DNA from: Luethyella okanaganae
Lineage (GTDB): Bacteria > Actinomycetota > Actinomycetes > Actinomycetales > Microbacteriaceae
Assembly: GCF_042660285.1 (NCBI RefSeq)
Contig: NZ_JBHSTP010000001.1
Span: 744,001-808,000, forward strand
Length of the DNA: 64,000 bases
Direction: 5' to 3'
The position numbers and the translations under genes are program-made. This document shows positions 17,356-26,763 of this stretch, in pieces (the first letter of the stretch is position 1; each line of letters begins with the position of its first letter). The notes beneath the pieces are model-generated. The model saw only the letters and a list, made by a program, of their open reading frames with translations, had not been told where the DNA came from and searched no databases.

Positions 17356-17665
17356 CACTACTCGCTCGGGAAGGACGCGGCTGCCGTTCTCTCGTTCACC
17401 GGTACAGAGGCGAAGCTCTACGGGAGCAAGCATCCCGGCCACGGGATCTACGCGTTGAGCGTGGATGGCGGCCCGGAGGCAATCGTGGACGGGTACGCGG
17501 CGACGGGATATCAACTCGTCTTCGACACGGGCACCCTGCCGCAAGGCCCCCCGCACTGTAAGGATGCGATTGACGGGCACCAAGAACGCTGCGGCGACCG
17601 GAATCGCCGGCCAGCTCGACTACGGCGTCGTGGCCACCGATGGAAGCGAATCGGCCATCGCCTAG
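17356..17665 (+). pseudogene. frameshifted C-terminal carbohydrate-binding fragment of a glycoside hydrolase
   Basis: Two adjacent frames together give a galactose-binding-like domain as found at the end of actinobacterial glycosidases: FTGTEAKLYGSKHPGHGIYA, then SVDGGPEAIVDGYA in one frame, and RMRLTGTKNAAATG in the next, ending at TAG 17663-17665. The switch falls in the C run near 17548-17553. An in-frame stop just upstream (17353) removes any start. It is a remnant of a larger gene. The rest of 17198-17848 apart from the microsatellite shows no gene. Confidence 0.65.
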
Positions 17666-17848
17666 GCCGGGTTGCCACAGCCCTCGACGCTGATCGCCCG
17701 CCACCAACGGCAGGAGAGACGACCATACGACCGTGAGGATTCAGCCGCTGCATCTGAGGTTGGGCATCGCCGTCGCAGGATCGCTGCTCTGGTCGATGTC
17801 GGTCAAAACACAACACGGTGCCGGGGGTCTCTGCATTCCCGATGCCGG

Positions 17849-19033
17849 TCAGGCGGCGGACTCCGCGTCGTGCGCGATCACGAACGCGGCGACGGCCTTC
17901 TCGATGTCGTCGCTCGTGTGAGCCGCGGAGAGCTGCACGCGGATCCGCGCCGCGCCGTGCGGCACGACCGGGTAGCTGAAGGCGACGACGTAGACGCCCT
18001 CTGCGAGCATCCGGTCGGCGAGCCGGGCAGCCAGCGCCGCGTCGCCGAACATGACGGGAACGATGGGATGCTCGCCGTCGAGCAGCTCGAAGCCCTCTTC
18101 GACCATTCGCCGACGGAACTGGGCGGCGTTCGTGCGCAGTTGCTCGCGCAACCGGCTGCTCTCGCCGAGCAGGTCGAGGGCGGCGAGCGTGCCGGCGACC
18201 ACGGCAGGGGCGACGGTGTTCGAGAAGAGGTACGGGCGCGCCCTTTGCCGCAGCAGGGCGACGATCTCGGCGTGTCCGGAGATGTAGCCGCCCGATGCCC
18301 CGCCGAGCGCCTTGCCGAAGGTTCCGGTGTAGATGTCGACCCGGTCGCCGACCCCGGCGAGCTCTGGCGTCCCACGGCCGTTCTCGCCCACGAAGCCGAC
18401 CGCGTGGGAGTCGTCGACCATGACGAGCGCCCCGTAGCGCTCGGCGAGGTCGCAGATCCCGCCGAGCGGAGCCAGATAGCCGTCCATCGAGAACACGCCG
18501 TCGGTCACGATGACGCGTTGCCTGGCATTCTCCGCAGCGACGAGCTGCGCCTCGAGGTCGGCCAGGTCGCGGTTCTTGTAGCGGAAGCGCTGGGCCTTCG
18601 ACAGGCGCACGCCGTCGATGATCGAGGCATGATTGAGCTCGTCCGAGATGATCGCGTCCTCCGGTCCGAACAGGGTCTCGAAGACGCCGCCGTTCGCGTC
18701 GAAGCACGACGAGAACAGGATCGTCCCCTCGGTTCCCAGAAACTCAGACACACGGCGTTCGAGCTCGATGTGCAGATCCTGGGTGCCGCAGATGAAGCGG
18801 ACGCTCGCCAGGCCGAAGCCCCAGCGGTCCATCGCGCGCTGGGCAGCCGACACGATCGCCGGATGGTTTGCGAGCCCCAGGTAGTTGTTGGAGCAGAAGT
18901 TGAGCACGTCGCCGCCGTTCGCGGTGATGTGCGCCGACTGCGCAGACGAGATGCGCCGTTCGTTCTTGTAGAGCCCGCCCGCCGTGATCTCATCCAGCGT
19001 CCCGAGCAACTGGTCCCTCATCGTTCCGTACAC
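17849..19033 (-). CDS. kbl: glycine C-acetyltransferase (2-amino-3-ketobutyrate CoA ligase)
   Basis: PLP-dependent alpha-oxoamine synthase cleaving 2-amino-3-ketobutyrate with CoA to glycine and acetyl-CoA, the second step of threonine breakdown. 394 residues from GTG 19033 fits the family length. [14 protein letters not shown] at the N terminus, [10 protein letters not shown], and the [10 protein letters not shown] lysine motif are intact. The start is chosen because it aligns the VYGTMRDQL opening with relatives; ATG 19021 is an alternative. It follows tdh with only five bases between genes, forming the classical tdh-kbl operon. Confidence 0.94.
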   Translation of the reverse strand: MYGTMRDQLLGTLDEITAGGLYKNERRISSAQSAHITANGGDVLNFCSNNYLGLANHPAIVSAAQRAMDRWGFGLASVRFICGTQDLHIELERRVSEFLGTEGTILFSSCFDANGGVFETLFGPEDAIISDELNHASIIDGVRLSKAQRFRYKNRDLADLEAQLVAAENARQRVIVTDGVFSMDGYLAPLGGICDLAERYGALVMVDDSHAVGFVGENGRGTPELAGVGDRVDIYTGTFGKALGGASGGYISGHAEIVALLRQRARPYLFSNTVAPAVVAGTLAALDLLGESSRLREQLRTNAAQFRRRMVEEGFELLDGEHPIVPVMFGDAALAARLADRMLAEGVYVVAFSYPVVPHGAARIRVQLSAAHTSDDIEKAVAAFVIAHDAESAA

Positions 19034-19038
19034 GGGCT

Positions 19039-20082
19039 CTACACTCCACTCCAGTCGAGCACGACCTTGCCGCCGTGCGCCTCGCGCGCCGCCGCGAAGC
19101 CCTTCTCCCACTCCGTCGCCGAGAAGCGGTCGGTGATCACGATGGAGAGCGCGTCCCGCAGCTCCCGGCTCGTCTGCAGCATCGCGCTCATCGCGTTCCA
19201 CGACTCGTACATCTCGCGGCCGTAGATGCCCTTGATCGTCAGCATGTGGGTGACGACCTTGGCCCAGTCGACGTCGATCGGTTGGCTTGGCAGACCGAGC
19301 ATCGCAACACGGCCTCCGTGGTTGAGGTTGAGGATCATCTCGGGCAGCGCGCTCGAGTGCCCCGACATCTCGAAGCCGACGTCGAAGCCCTCCTTCATGC
19401 CGAGGGAGAGCTGCGCATCCGCTATCCGCTCACGGGCGACATCGACCGTCAGGTCGGCGCCGACCCGGCGAGCCAGCTCGAGGCGCGGCTCCGAGACATC
19501 CGTCACAACGATGAACCGGGCGCCGATGTGGCGGGCCACGGCGGCTGACATGAGGCCGATCGGGCCGGCCCCCGTGATGAGCACGTCCTCGCCGACCAGT
19601 GGGAAGCTCAGCGCCGTGTGCACGGCATTGCCGAAAGGGTCGAAGATCGCCGCGAGATCCGGATCCGTTCCGTCTTGATGCACCCACACGTTCGACTCGG
19701 GGATGACGACGAACTCGGCGAACGCGCCGTCGCGGTTGACGCCGACGCTGAGCGTGCGGATGCACATCTGCCGCCGCCCGGCGCGGCAGTTGCGGCAGTT
19801 GCCGCAGACGATATGACCCTCGCCAGAGACGCGAGCGCCGACGTGCACGTCACGAACCTCGTGGCCGATCTCGACCACCTCGCCGTAGAACTCGTGTCCA
19901 GGGATGATGGGCGGCTCGATCGTGCTCGCCGCCCAGGCGTCCCAGGACTCGATATGGAGGTCCGTTCCGCAGATGCCGGTTCTCAGCACCCGGATCTTGA
20001 CCTCATGATCGCCGGGAACGGGTTCCGGCCGGTGGGCCAGTTCCAGTCCCGGCGCGCCGCTTGGCTTGAACAATGCCAGCAC
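19039..20082 (-). CDS. tdh: L-threonine 3-dehydrogenase
   Basis: Zinc-dependent medium-chain dehydrogenase oxidising threonine to 2-amino-3-ketobutyrate with NAD+. 347 residues. Catalytic-zinc ligand C38 (GICGTDLH) and GHEFYGE are present, as are the four-cysteine structural zinc loop ([15 protein letters not shown]) and the [11 protein letters not shown]ossmann motif. First gene of the tdh-kbl operon; the product goes directly to Kbl. About 100 bp separate its start from the next gene's stop, leaving room for a promoter. Confidence 0.95.
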   Translation of the reverse strand: MLALFKPSGAPGLELAHRPEPVPGDHEVKIRVLRTGICGTDLHIESWDAWAASTIEPPIIPGHEFYGEVVEIGHEVRDVHVGARVSGEGHIVCGNCRNCRAGRRQMCIRTLSVGVNRDGAFAEFVVIPESNVWVHQDGTDPDLAAIFDPFGNAVHTALSFPLVGEDVLITGAGPIGLMSAAVARHIGARFIVVTDVSEPRLELARRVGADLTVDVARERIADAQLSLGMKEGFDVGFEMSGHSSALPEMILNLNHGGRVAMLGLPSQPIDVDWAKVVTHMLTIKGIYGREMYESWNAMSAMLQTSRELRDALSIVITDRFSATEWEKGFAAAREAHGGKVVLDWSGV

Positions 20083-20184
20083 GTGCGCCGCCTTCCGCTC
20101 GTCGTCGAACTCGTCGATATGGAGTTGTCTGTTGGGGATCGCCCGTCAGGATGCTACCCGCTCCTGCCACGAGCGGCGTGCAGG

Positions 20185-20868
20185 TCACTCGACGTCGGCC
20201 ATGGCAGGCGCTGGGATGGGCAGGGAATCGTGCGTCTCGCCGGTGACCGGCTTGTGGTAGGACATCCGGTCGATCCAGGCCAGGGCGATGGCCGAGAAGA
20301 TGAACACGGTGTGAATGATCACCTGCCACATGACGCCCTCGCCGGTGTAGACGTTCCCTGTGATGTTCTCCGCTCTCGCACTCGCCGGTGCTTCGAGGTC
20401 GCCGACCTCGATGAAGGTCTTCAGCAGGTGGATCGAGGAGATGCCGATGATCGCCATGGCGAGCTTGACCTTGAGCACGTTCGCGTTGACGTGCGAGAGC
20501 CATTCCGGCTGGTCGGGATGCCCGTCGACCCTGATGCGCGAGACGAAGGTCTCGTAGCCGCCGATGATCACCATGATGAGCAGGTTCGCGATCATGACGA
20601 CGTCGATGAGACCCAGCACCGCGAGCATGACGTCGGCTTCTTGAAGCTGATATTTGTCGACGCCCGGATGCGCGAACGAGTCCCAGACCTTCTCTCCGAG
20701 ATGCCAGAGCTCGATCATGAAGACGATGACATAGATCGCTTGTGCGACGATGAGCCCGAGGTAGAGTGGCGCCTGCAGCCAGCGGCTCGCGAAGATGGCA
20801 TAGCCGATCAGCGGCGATCCTGGAGGGGTTCTGTAGTTGCGGGCGGCGGGCGGGGGAACGACGTTCAC
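20185..20868 (-). CDS. UPF0114 / YqhA-family membrane protein
   Basis: 227 residues with about four transmembrane helices (roughly residues 22-50, 72-100, 135-160 and 185-205). The motifs SRWLQAPLYLGL and LLIMVIIGGYETFVSR match the YqhA family (TIGR00645), whose function is not established. GTG at 20868 is chosen because AGGAGA lies just upstream. It is divergent from the TerC gene. Confidence 0.82.
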   Translation of the reverse strand: MNVVPPPAARNYRTPPGSPLIGYAIFASRWLQAPLYLGLIVAQAIYVIVFMIELWHLGEKVWDSFAHPGVDKYQLQEADVMLAVLGLIDVVMIANLLIMVIIGGYETFVSRIRVDGHPDQPEWLSHVNANVLKVKLAMAIIGISSIHLLKTFIEVGDLEAPASARAENITGNVYTGEGVMWQVIIHTVFIFSAIALAWIDRMSYHKPVTGETHDSLPIPAPAMADVE

Positions 20869-20974
20869 TCGGGTCTCCTCGGCTCTCGATTCGAGATCGA
20901 TTCTAGTTTGCGAGCGGACGCCGCGCGCCGCGTGGAGGGTCGATGCGCACCTCTGAGGCGCATCCGCTAGACTC

Positions 20975-21103
20975 GGCCCTACGAAGGGGAGTATCCCTCT
21001 CGGTCGTTCGCGGCCGATCTCCGTGTACGTCAGTACGGGTGCCGACGATGGCACCCCGGGCGCGGAGGCGATCATCGCTGGTCGTGGGAGAGACTTTCGG
21101 GCC
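20975..21103 (+). promoter_or_regulatory. yybP-ykoY-type Mn2+ riboswitch upstream of terC
   Basis: Contains the two conserved cores of this aptamer, AAGGGGAGTA at 20984-20993 and GAGACTTTCGGGCC near 21090-21103, with a closing helix GGCCC (20975-20979) / GGGCC (21099-21103) and variable hairpins between. These motifs, in this order and before a TerC-family gene, are the known hallmark of Mn2+-responsive yybP-ykoY RNAs in actinobacteria. A candidate -10 box TAGACT lies at 20968-20973. The expression platform is not clear; the 38 bp to the start could mask the ribosome site. Confidence 0.8.
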
Positions 21104-21141
21104 TTGCGCTACTCGCGCATCCCAACCTCGAGAGGTCTCCC

Positions 21142-22161
21142 TTGGATCTGGTACTCCCCGCATGGTTCGAAATCGGGTCACTCGTCGTGCTGACACTGAT
21201 CCTCGTCGCCGATCTCCTGATCGTCGTGAAGCGCCCGCACGTTCCATCGATTCGCGAGGCGAGCCTGTGGGTGGCGTTCTACGTCGGGCTCGCCCTCCTC
21301 TTCGCCCTGTGCATGCTTCTGCTGGGCGATGCCGAGCACGCCGGTCAGTTCCTCGCCGGGTGGCTCACCGAGTACAGCCTCTCGATCGACAACCTCTTCG
21401 TGTTCGTCATCATCATGGCCCGCTTCTCGGTGCCCAGGAAGTACCAGCAGGAGGTGCTCATGGTGGGCATCATCGTCGCGCTCGTGCTACGCGGCATCTT
21501 CATCCTGCTCGGCGCACAGCTCATCGAGAACTTCAGCTGGATCTTCTACATCTTCGGCGCGTTCCTGCTCTACACGGCCGTCAACCAGGCATTCGGCAAC
21601 CATGACGACGATTCGGAGAACGGCCTCATCCGCCTCCTCCGCCGTCGCATGAGCATCTCGACGGAGTTCGACGGTGCGAGGCTGCGCACGCGCATCGACG
21701 GACGCAAGGTCTTCACCCCGATGCTCGTCGTCTTCGTCGCGATCGGCACGACCGATCTCATCTTCGCGCTCGACTCCATTCCGGCGATCTTCGGCATCAC
21801 GACGAGCCCGTTCATCGTCTTCACCGCGAACGTCTTTGCGCTCATGGGTCTGCGTCAGCTCTACTTCCTGCTCGGAGGTCTGCTCGAACGACTCGAGTAC
21901 CTCAAGTACGGGATCGCCTTCATCCTGTTCTTCATCGGGGTGAAACTCGTCTTCCACGCTCTGCACGAGAACGAGGTTCCGTTCATCAACGGCGGCCACG
22001 GCGTCGCGTGGGCGCCCGAGATCGACACCTGGACCTCGCTCGGCGTGATCCTCGGTTCGATGGCGGTCGCCACGATCGCCAGCATCGTCAAAGCCCGGAT
22101 CGACGCTCGCCGCCGTGGTCACACGCTGATGGAGGAAGTCCCGCACTTCACGGAGGATTGA
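21142..22161 (+). CDS. TerC/Alx-family membrane metal-homeostasis protein
   Basis: 339 residues with about eight to nine transmembrane helices. The two acidic membrane motifs AEHAGQFLAGWLTEYSLSID and FALDSIPAIFGI are the signature of TerC/Alx proteins, some of which export Mn2+. TTG start at 21142 is supported by GAGAGG just upstream, and the coding frame begins LVLPAWFEIG as in relatives. The preceding riboswitch-like leader strongly supports a manganese role. Confidence 0.9.
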   Translation: MDLVLPAWFEIGSLVVLTLILVADLLIVVKRPHVPSIREASLWVAFYVGLALLFALCMLLLGDAEHAGQFLAGWLTEYSLSIDNLFVFVIIMARFSVPRKYQQEVLMVGIIVALVLRGIFILLGAQLIENFSWIFYIFGAFLLYTAVNQAFGNHDDDSENGLIRLLRRRMSISTEFDGARLRTRIDGRKVFTPMLVVFVAIGTTDLIFALDSIPAIFGITTSPFIVFTANVFALMGLRQLYFLLGGLLERLEYLKYGIAFILFFIGVKLVFHALHENEVPFINGGHGVAWAPEIDTWTSLGVILGSMAVATIASIVKARIDARRRGHTLMEEVPHFTED

Positions 22162-22242
22162 GCACGCTCCAGGAATTGGTACGGTGGAGGACCGGTGCCC
22201 GGTACGGGTGCCGACGACCGGCTGCAGATGTGAGGGGTTCCC

Positions 22243-23109
22243 GTGGCTGAGAACGGCGACGTCGAGATGACGCTGTCCGCGTATCGAGCGCACGTGCGCT
22301 TCGGCGCACGCACGGACGTCGGCGCGGTTCGCGCCGCGAACGAGGACAGCATCCTCGCCGCCATGCCGGTGTTCCTCGTCGCCGATGGCATGGGCGGGCA
22401 CGCCAGGGGCGAGCTCGCGAGCCAGACCGTGGTCAGGGTGTTCACGGAGCACCTCGCAGCCGACGTCCCGAGCACGCCCGAGCGCGTGCTCGACGCGATC
22501 CACTCGGCGAACGACGCCGTCCGTGACCTCAACGACGTCGGCGACGTCGGCACGGCTGTCGCTGGAACGACGTTGGCCGGAGTGGCCCTCGTCGACACCG
22601 GGGAGGGCGGATACCGTTGGATGGCGTTCAACGTGGGCGACTCCCGTGTCTACACCTGGGACGGGCGGGTGCTCGGGCAGCTGAGCGTTGACCACTCGGC
22701 CGTGCAAGAGCTGGTCGACGCAGGCCTCATCTCGGAGGCCGACGCGGAACGGCATCCCGAACGCAATGTCATCACCCGTGCGATCGGAGCCGAGGAGTCC
22801 GTCGACATCGACCTATGGCTGATCCCGGCAGATGGACGGTCGGGTTTCCTCGTCTGCTCGGACGGCCTCAGCAAAGAGCTCGATCGCGGCGAGATCGAAC
22901 GTGTGCTGACGAACGGCCAGGATTCCAGCGAACTCGGCGCCATCGCCGACGAGCTCGTCGAGCGAGCGCTGGCCTCCGGGGGGCGCGATAACATCAGCGT
23001 CGTCCTCGTGGAGTCGACGATCGAGGCCGAGAGCGACGACCCGGAGAGCACGCGCGACCGACGCGACCGGGGCGACGAGAACCTCGAAGACACCAGGCCG
23101 AGAGCGTAG
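22243..23109 (+). CDS. PP2C-family protein serine/threonine phosphatase
   Basis: 288 residues, soluble, metal-dependent phosphatase. The acidic metal motifs are present: GAVRAANEDS, VADGMGGH, CSDGL and GGRDNISV, so it should be active. The C-terminal 25 residues are charged and disordered. GTG start at 22243. It opens the large signalling/secretion cluster and lies 11 bp before an FHA gene, so it probably reverses phosphorylation by the kinase two genes on. Confidence 0.92.
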   Translation: MAENGDVEMTLSAYRAHVRFGARTDVGAVRAANEDSILAAMPVFLVADGMGGHARGELASQTVVRVFTEHLAADVPSTPERVLDAIHSANDAVRDLNDVGDVGTAVAGTTLAGVALVDTGEGGYRWMAFNVGDSRVYTWDGRVLGQLSVDHSAVQELVDAGLISEADAERHPERNVITRAIGAEESVDIDLWLIPADGRSGFLVCSDGLSKELDRGEIERVLTNGQDSSELGAIADELVERALASGGRDNISVVLVESTIEAESDDPESTRDRRDRGDENLEDTRPRA

Positions 23110-23120
23110 AAGGGAGAACG

Positions 23121-24338
23121 GTGCTGAGATATCGAAGCGGTGTGCCAGGGGGATGGCTCGCCGTCGCGGGACCGGGGCGCATCCTCGTGGTCCGGGCGAC
23201 GAACGACGACGCGGCGGTGACCGGCGTCCTGGCCGCTGCAGACGGCGAGGAGCGGGGGGTCCTCGACCTGCTCACAATCGGTGGCCTCTCCGCGACGCCG
23301 TCGTTCGCCCTGCTCAGCACGACCTCCGGCCCTGGCGGTGCGCTGAACGTGCGCGTCTTCGTTCGTGGCGAGCTCGTGGTACGCCTCGAGCGGAGGGACG
23401 GAGAGCTCGAGCTGAGCGGACGTGAGGCGACGACGTGGCTTGAGCGGAGCACCGACGGTGTCACTCGTTTCTCCATCGACACAGGATCGGACGGCGGGAT
23501 CGAGCTTCCGCTGCAGGGCGGAGCCGTCTGGATCGGCTCCCTGTCAGGTGGCGCGGACCCGGCCCCGAACGACGCGCTTCAGCGGGCGGACGCCGCGGCG
23601 GCGTGGCCCGCATCCGCACTCGCTGAGGAGCCCGCCGGCGAGATCGACGACTCTACCGTCGCCGTCGCACGCACCCCTCGCATGCCCGTGACCGCCCCCG
23701 TACCGCAGAACGACGACGGGTCGGGCGAGCCGATGTCCGAGCAGACGATCGTCGAGTTCGCCGCAGACGAGGTCGCGGGCTCCACGATGCTGCGCGGCGA
23801 CGACGCCGTTCCGGCGTCGACGGGTGCCGCGCCCGCGATCGAGCTCCCCGCGTTCATCACGGGCTCCCAGCCGAGGCCTGTTCCTGCAGCGGGATCGTCG
23901 GGTGATCACGACGGTCTCACCGTACTGAGCGGCGATATCCGCGCGCTCCGCTCTGGCCTGCCTGGCGCGCCTACGGCTGCGGCTCCTGGCGCGCAGGATC
24001 CGCGGGTGCACATCGTGCTCCCCGACGGCGAGACGGACGCGCTCGAGCGGCCCGTCGTCGTGGGCCGCGCACCTCGCGCAGGAACGGTCGCAGGCGGAAC
24101 CATGCCTCGACTCGTCACGGTCGACAGCGCCGATCAGGACATCTCCCGCACGCATCTGCAGTTTCGGCTCGAGGGTGACTCCGTCGTCGTCACCGATCTG
24201 CACTCCCGCAACGGGACGCTCATCGTGCTCCCGGGCAAGAGTCCCAGGAAACTTCGCGCTGGCGAGCCGACGACGGTCATCGCGGGCACCATCGTCGACC
24301 TCGGCGGCGGCATCGTCTTCCGAGTCGTGGAGGAATGA
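23121..24338 (+). CDS. FHA-domain protein with N-terminal uncharacterised domain
   Basis: 405 residues. An N-terminal domain of about 160 residues has no family I recognise. A long disordered Ala/Pro/Asp linker with several Thr-rich patches (residues about 170-280) follows. A C-terminal FHA domain (about residues 292-400) keeps GRAP, SRTHLQF and NGT, the phosphothreonine-binding loops. GTG start follows AGAAGGGAGA. ATGA overlap with the kinase gene couples their translation. Threonines in the linker are likely targets of that kinase, which is inference. Confidence 0.85.
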   Translation: MLRYRSGVPGGWLAVAGPGRILVVRATNDDAAVTGVLAAADGEERGVLDLLTIGGLSATPSFALLSTTSGPGGALNVRVFVRGELVVRLERRDGELELSGREATTWLERSTDGVTRFSIDTGSDGGIELPLQGGAVWIGSLSGGADPAPNDALQRADAAAAWPASALAEEPAGEIDDSTVAVARTPRMPVTAPVPQNDDGSGEPMSEQTIVEFAADEVAGSTMLRGDDAVPASTGAAPAIELPAFITGSQPRPVPAAGSSGDHDGLTVLSGDIRALRSGLPGAPTAAAPGAQDPRVHIVLPDGETDALERPVVVGRAPRAGTVAGGTMPRLVTVDSADQDISRTHLQFRLEGDSVVVTDLHSRNGTLIVLPGKSPRKLRAGEPTTVIAGTIVDLGGGIVFRVVEE

Positions 24339-25978
24339 TGCGCCGGTCGCCGTCGACGCCACCCGAACTGCCCGGCTACGAGTTCGTCCGTGTGCTCGGC
24401 TCCGGCGGATTCTCCGACGTCTTCCTCTACGAGCAGAAGCTCCCGCGCCGCGAGGTGGCGGTCAAAGTGCTTCTCACAGAAGGGCTGAACTCGGCAACGC
24501 GCTCGCAATTCGTCGCCGAGGCCAATCTGATGGCGCAGCTGTCCGCGCATCCCTACATCGTCACGATCCACCACGCCGACGTCGCGTCGGATGCCCGGCC
24601 CTACTTCGTCATGGAGTACTGCTCAGGGCCGAGTCTCGCCGAACGATACAAACGCGAGCGGTTCAGCGTCGAAGACGCCCTCCGCACGGGGGTGCGCCTC
24701 TCCGGCGCGATCGCCACCGCACACGCCGCCGGCATCCTGCACCGCGACATCAAGCCGGCCAACGTGCTGACGAACGCTTATGGTTGGCCGGCACTCACCG
24801 ACTTCGGAATCTCTTCGACGCTCGAGGACGAGCTGCCGGTGCACACGACGACGGGGCGGCCGGTCGCGGGGGAGACCGGGACGAACAGCGGGCAGTCGGC
24901 TGTCGGGATGTCGGTTCCATGGTCGCCGCCCGAGATGTTCGAAGACGAACCGCAGCCCGATGTGCGGAGTGACATCTTCTCTCTCGCGGCGACGGTGTAC
25001 ACGCTCCTCGCCGGCCATACGCCGTTCGAGATCCGCGGGCGCTCCAACGGCACGCTCGACCTGATCGGCAGGATCGAGCGCGGTTCGGTGACGCCGATCG
25101 CGCGTGACGACGTGCCGGCCTCGCTCGTCGCCGTGCTCGGGAAAGGGCTCGCGACGCGCCGTTCAGCGCGCTACGAGAGCGCAACGGACTTCGCCCGCGC
25201 GCTCCAGCGGATCGAGCTCGAGCTCGGCTACGCGCCGACATCGATCGAGGTCCCGAACCTCACCCTGACCGCCGAGGCCAAGTCCGATGGTGAGGACGAG
25301 ACGCGCATGCGGCCTGTCGCCACCGTCGCCGCCCAGGCACCGCGGCCTCCACGCTCGCCGGAGACGTCGACGAGACCGGATGCGCCGTCCGGGCGGGAGC
25401 CGTCCGAGCCGTCCGAGCCGTCCGAGCCATCCGCCGTCGAGGATGCGACGGTCGTCCGAGGTGCCCCGACCGCGCGCGTCGTGGGCGACGCGGTCGCTGA
25501 CGGCACTGTCGCGCGGTCGCGGTCGCAGACGGTCGAGGAGACTCCCGTCACGGTCCGTCGACGCGGCCTCGTGATCGGGATCGTCGTAGCCGCGGGAGTC
25601 CTCGTGCTCGGCGGAATCGTCTCGGCCGTTGCCCTCTCGCTGGGCGGAGGCGAGGATCTCTCATCCCGGCCATCGCCCTCGAGCCACCCGTCGTCCGACG
25701 CGAACCTCGGCGGCGGGGTGCCGACGCCGAGGCTCGACTCCGTCGTCCCATCGGCCGACGGGACGAGCATCGCGTTCTCGTTCTCGAATCCGAAGCCGCA
25801 AGACGGCGACGTCTACCGTTGGGCGCGGGCCGAGACGCCGAACCAGCCGGCGCTCAGCCATGAGCCGAGCATCACCGTCGAGGGCGTCGTGCCGGGCGCG
25901 CCCGTCTGCATCGACGTCTATGTCCAACGCCGGGACGGGCGCCTCTCGGCCGAGCCGAACAGGGCCTGCGCCCCATGA
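24335..25978 (+). CDS. transmembrane serine/threonine protein kinase (Pkb2-like)
   Basis: 547 residues. The kinase domain (about residues 14-290) has Gly loop GSGGFSDV, catalytic Lys44, HRDIKPANVL with D138, DFG with D156, and SPPEMF in place of APE. A Pro/Ser/Glu-rich juxtamembrane linker includes a repeated EPS tract (25397-25432). One transmembrane helix (about 410-435) leads to an extracytoplasmic FN3-like domain of about 85 residues at the C terminus. PASTA repeats are absent, so it is not PknB. Context with an FN3 protein, MoxR, DUF58 and TgpA makes it the counterpart of Pkb2 in Bifidobacterium. Confidence 0.92.
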   Translation: MMRRSPSTPPELPGYEFVRVLGSGGFSDVFLYEQKLPRREVAVKVLLTEGLNSATRSQFVAEANLMAQLSAHPYIVTIHHADVASDARPYFVMEYCSGPSLAERYKRERFSVEDALRTGVRLSGAIATAHAAGILHRDIKPANVLTNAYGWPALTDFGISSTLEDELPVHTTTGRPVAGETGTNSGQSAVGMSVPWSPPEMFEDEPQPDVRSDIFSLAATVYTLLAGHTPFEIRGRSNGTLDLIGRIERGSVTPIARDDVPASLVAVLGKGLATRRSARYESATDFARALQRIELELGYAPTSIEVPNLTLTAEAKSDGEDETRMRPVATVAAQAPRPPRSPETSTRPDAPSGREPSEPSEPSEPSAVEDATVVRGAPTARVVGDAVADGTVARSRSQTVEETPVTVRRRGLVIGIVVAAGVLVLGGIVSAVALSLGGGEDLSSRPSPSSHPSSDANLGGGVPTPRLDSVVPSADGTSIAFSFSNPKPQDGDVYRWARAETPNQPALSHEPSITVEGVVPGAPVCIDVYVQRRDGRLSAEPNRACAP

Positions 25979-26709
25979 CGCCTCTGAAACTCGAGTTCTG
26001 CGGTGAGTGGCACGAGATCCAGGCAGGACGCGTGTTCACGATCGGCCGCGAATCCGACCTCACGATCGACGACAACCCCTATCTGCATCGCACCTTCCTC
26101 ACGCTCTCCGAGGACTTCGGCATGTGGTGGTTGGGCAACGTCGGCAACCTGCTCTCGGCCACCGTGTCCGACGCGACGGGAGCCGTTCAGGCATGGCTCG
26201 CGCCGGGGGCGAAGCTCCCGATCGTGTTCCAGACCATGCACGTCATGTTCAGTGCTGGATCGACGACCTACGACTTCACGATCCACGCAGCCGAGGACTA
26301 TTTCAACACCTCCGCCGCCGTCGTGAGCTCAGCCGGGTCGACGACGATCCTCCCGGTGACGCTGACGAGCAGTCAGCGGCTTCTTGTCGTCGCGCTCGCC
26401 GAGAACGTGCTCACGCGGTCCGTGTCGGGTCGCGGTGTCATCCCGAGTTCTGCGGAGGCGGCCGCCCGGCTGGGCTGGAACATGACGACGTTCAACCGCA
26501 AGCTCGACAACGTCTGCGACAAGCTCGACAAGATCGGCGTCGCCGGTCTGCGCGGCGGGCGCGGCAAGCTTGCGACGAATCGGCGCGCGCGGCTCGTCGA
26601 GTACGCCGTCGCGACGCGGCTCGTCGGACAGGACGATCTCGTGCTCCTCGACGCGAACGCCGCAGATGGTGAGTCCTCCCCATCGACACCGCTCCCCGGG
26701 TCGGATTGA
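25975..26709 (+). CDS. FHA-like / helix-turn-helix protein
   Basis: 244 residues, soluble. The N-terminal 100 residues form a divergent FHA fold: FTIGRESDLTI is clear but the SxxH and NG loops are altered to HRTFLTL and GNLLS. The C-terminal 110 residues look like a DNA-binding module with the two-helix pattern SSAEAAARLGWNMTTFNRKLDNV followed by a basic stretch. It could link kinase signalling to transcription of this cluster; that is inference. ATGA overlap with the kinase gene. Confidence 0.7.
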   Translation: MTPLKLEFCGEWHEIQAGRVFTIGRESDLTIDDNPYLHRTFLTLSEDFGMWWLGNVGNLLSATVSDATGAVQAWLAPGAKLPIVFQTMHVMFSAGSTTYDFTIHAAEDYFNTSAAVVSSAGSTTILPVTLTSSQRLLVVALAENVLTRSVSGRGVIPSSAEAAARLGWNMTTFNRKLDNVCDKLDKIGVAGLRGGRGKLATNRRARLVEYAVATRLVGQDDLVLLDANAADGESSPSTPLPGSD

Positions 26710-26763
26710 CTGGCGTGCCGGCGCTTTCCCGTGCGCACGCGCGAGTGAGAGTGAGGAGAACCC

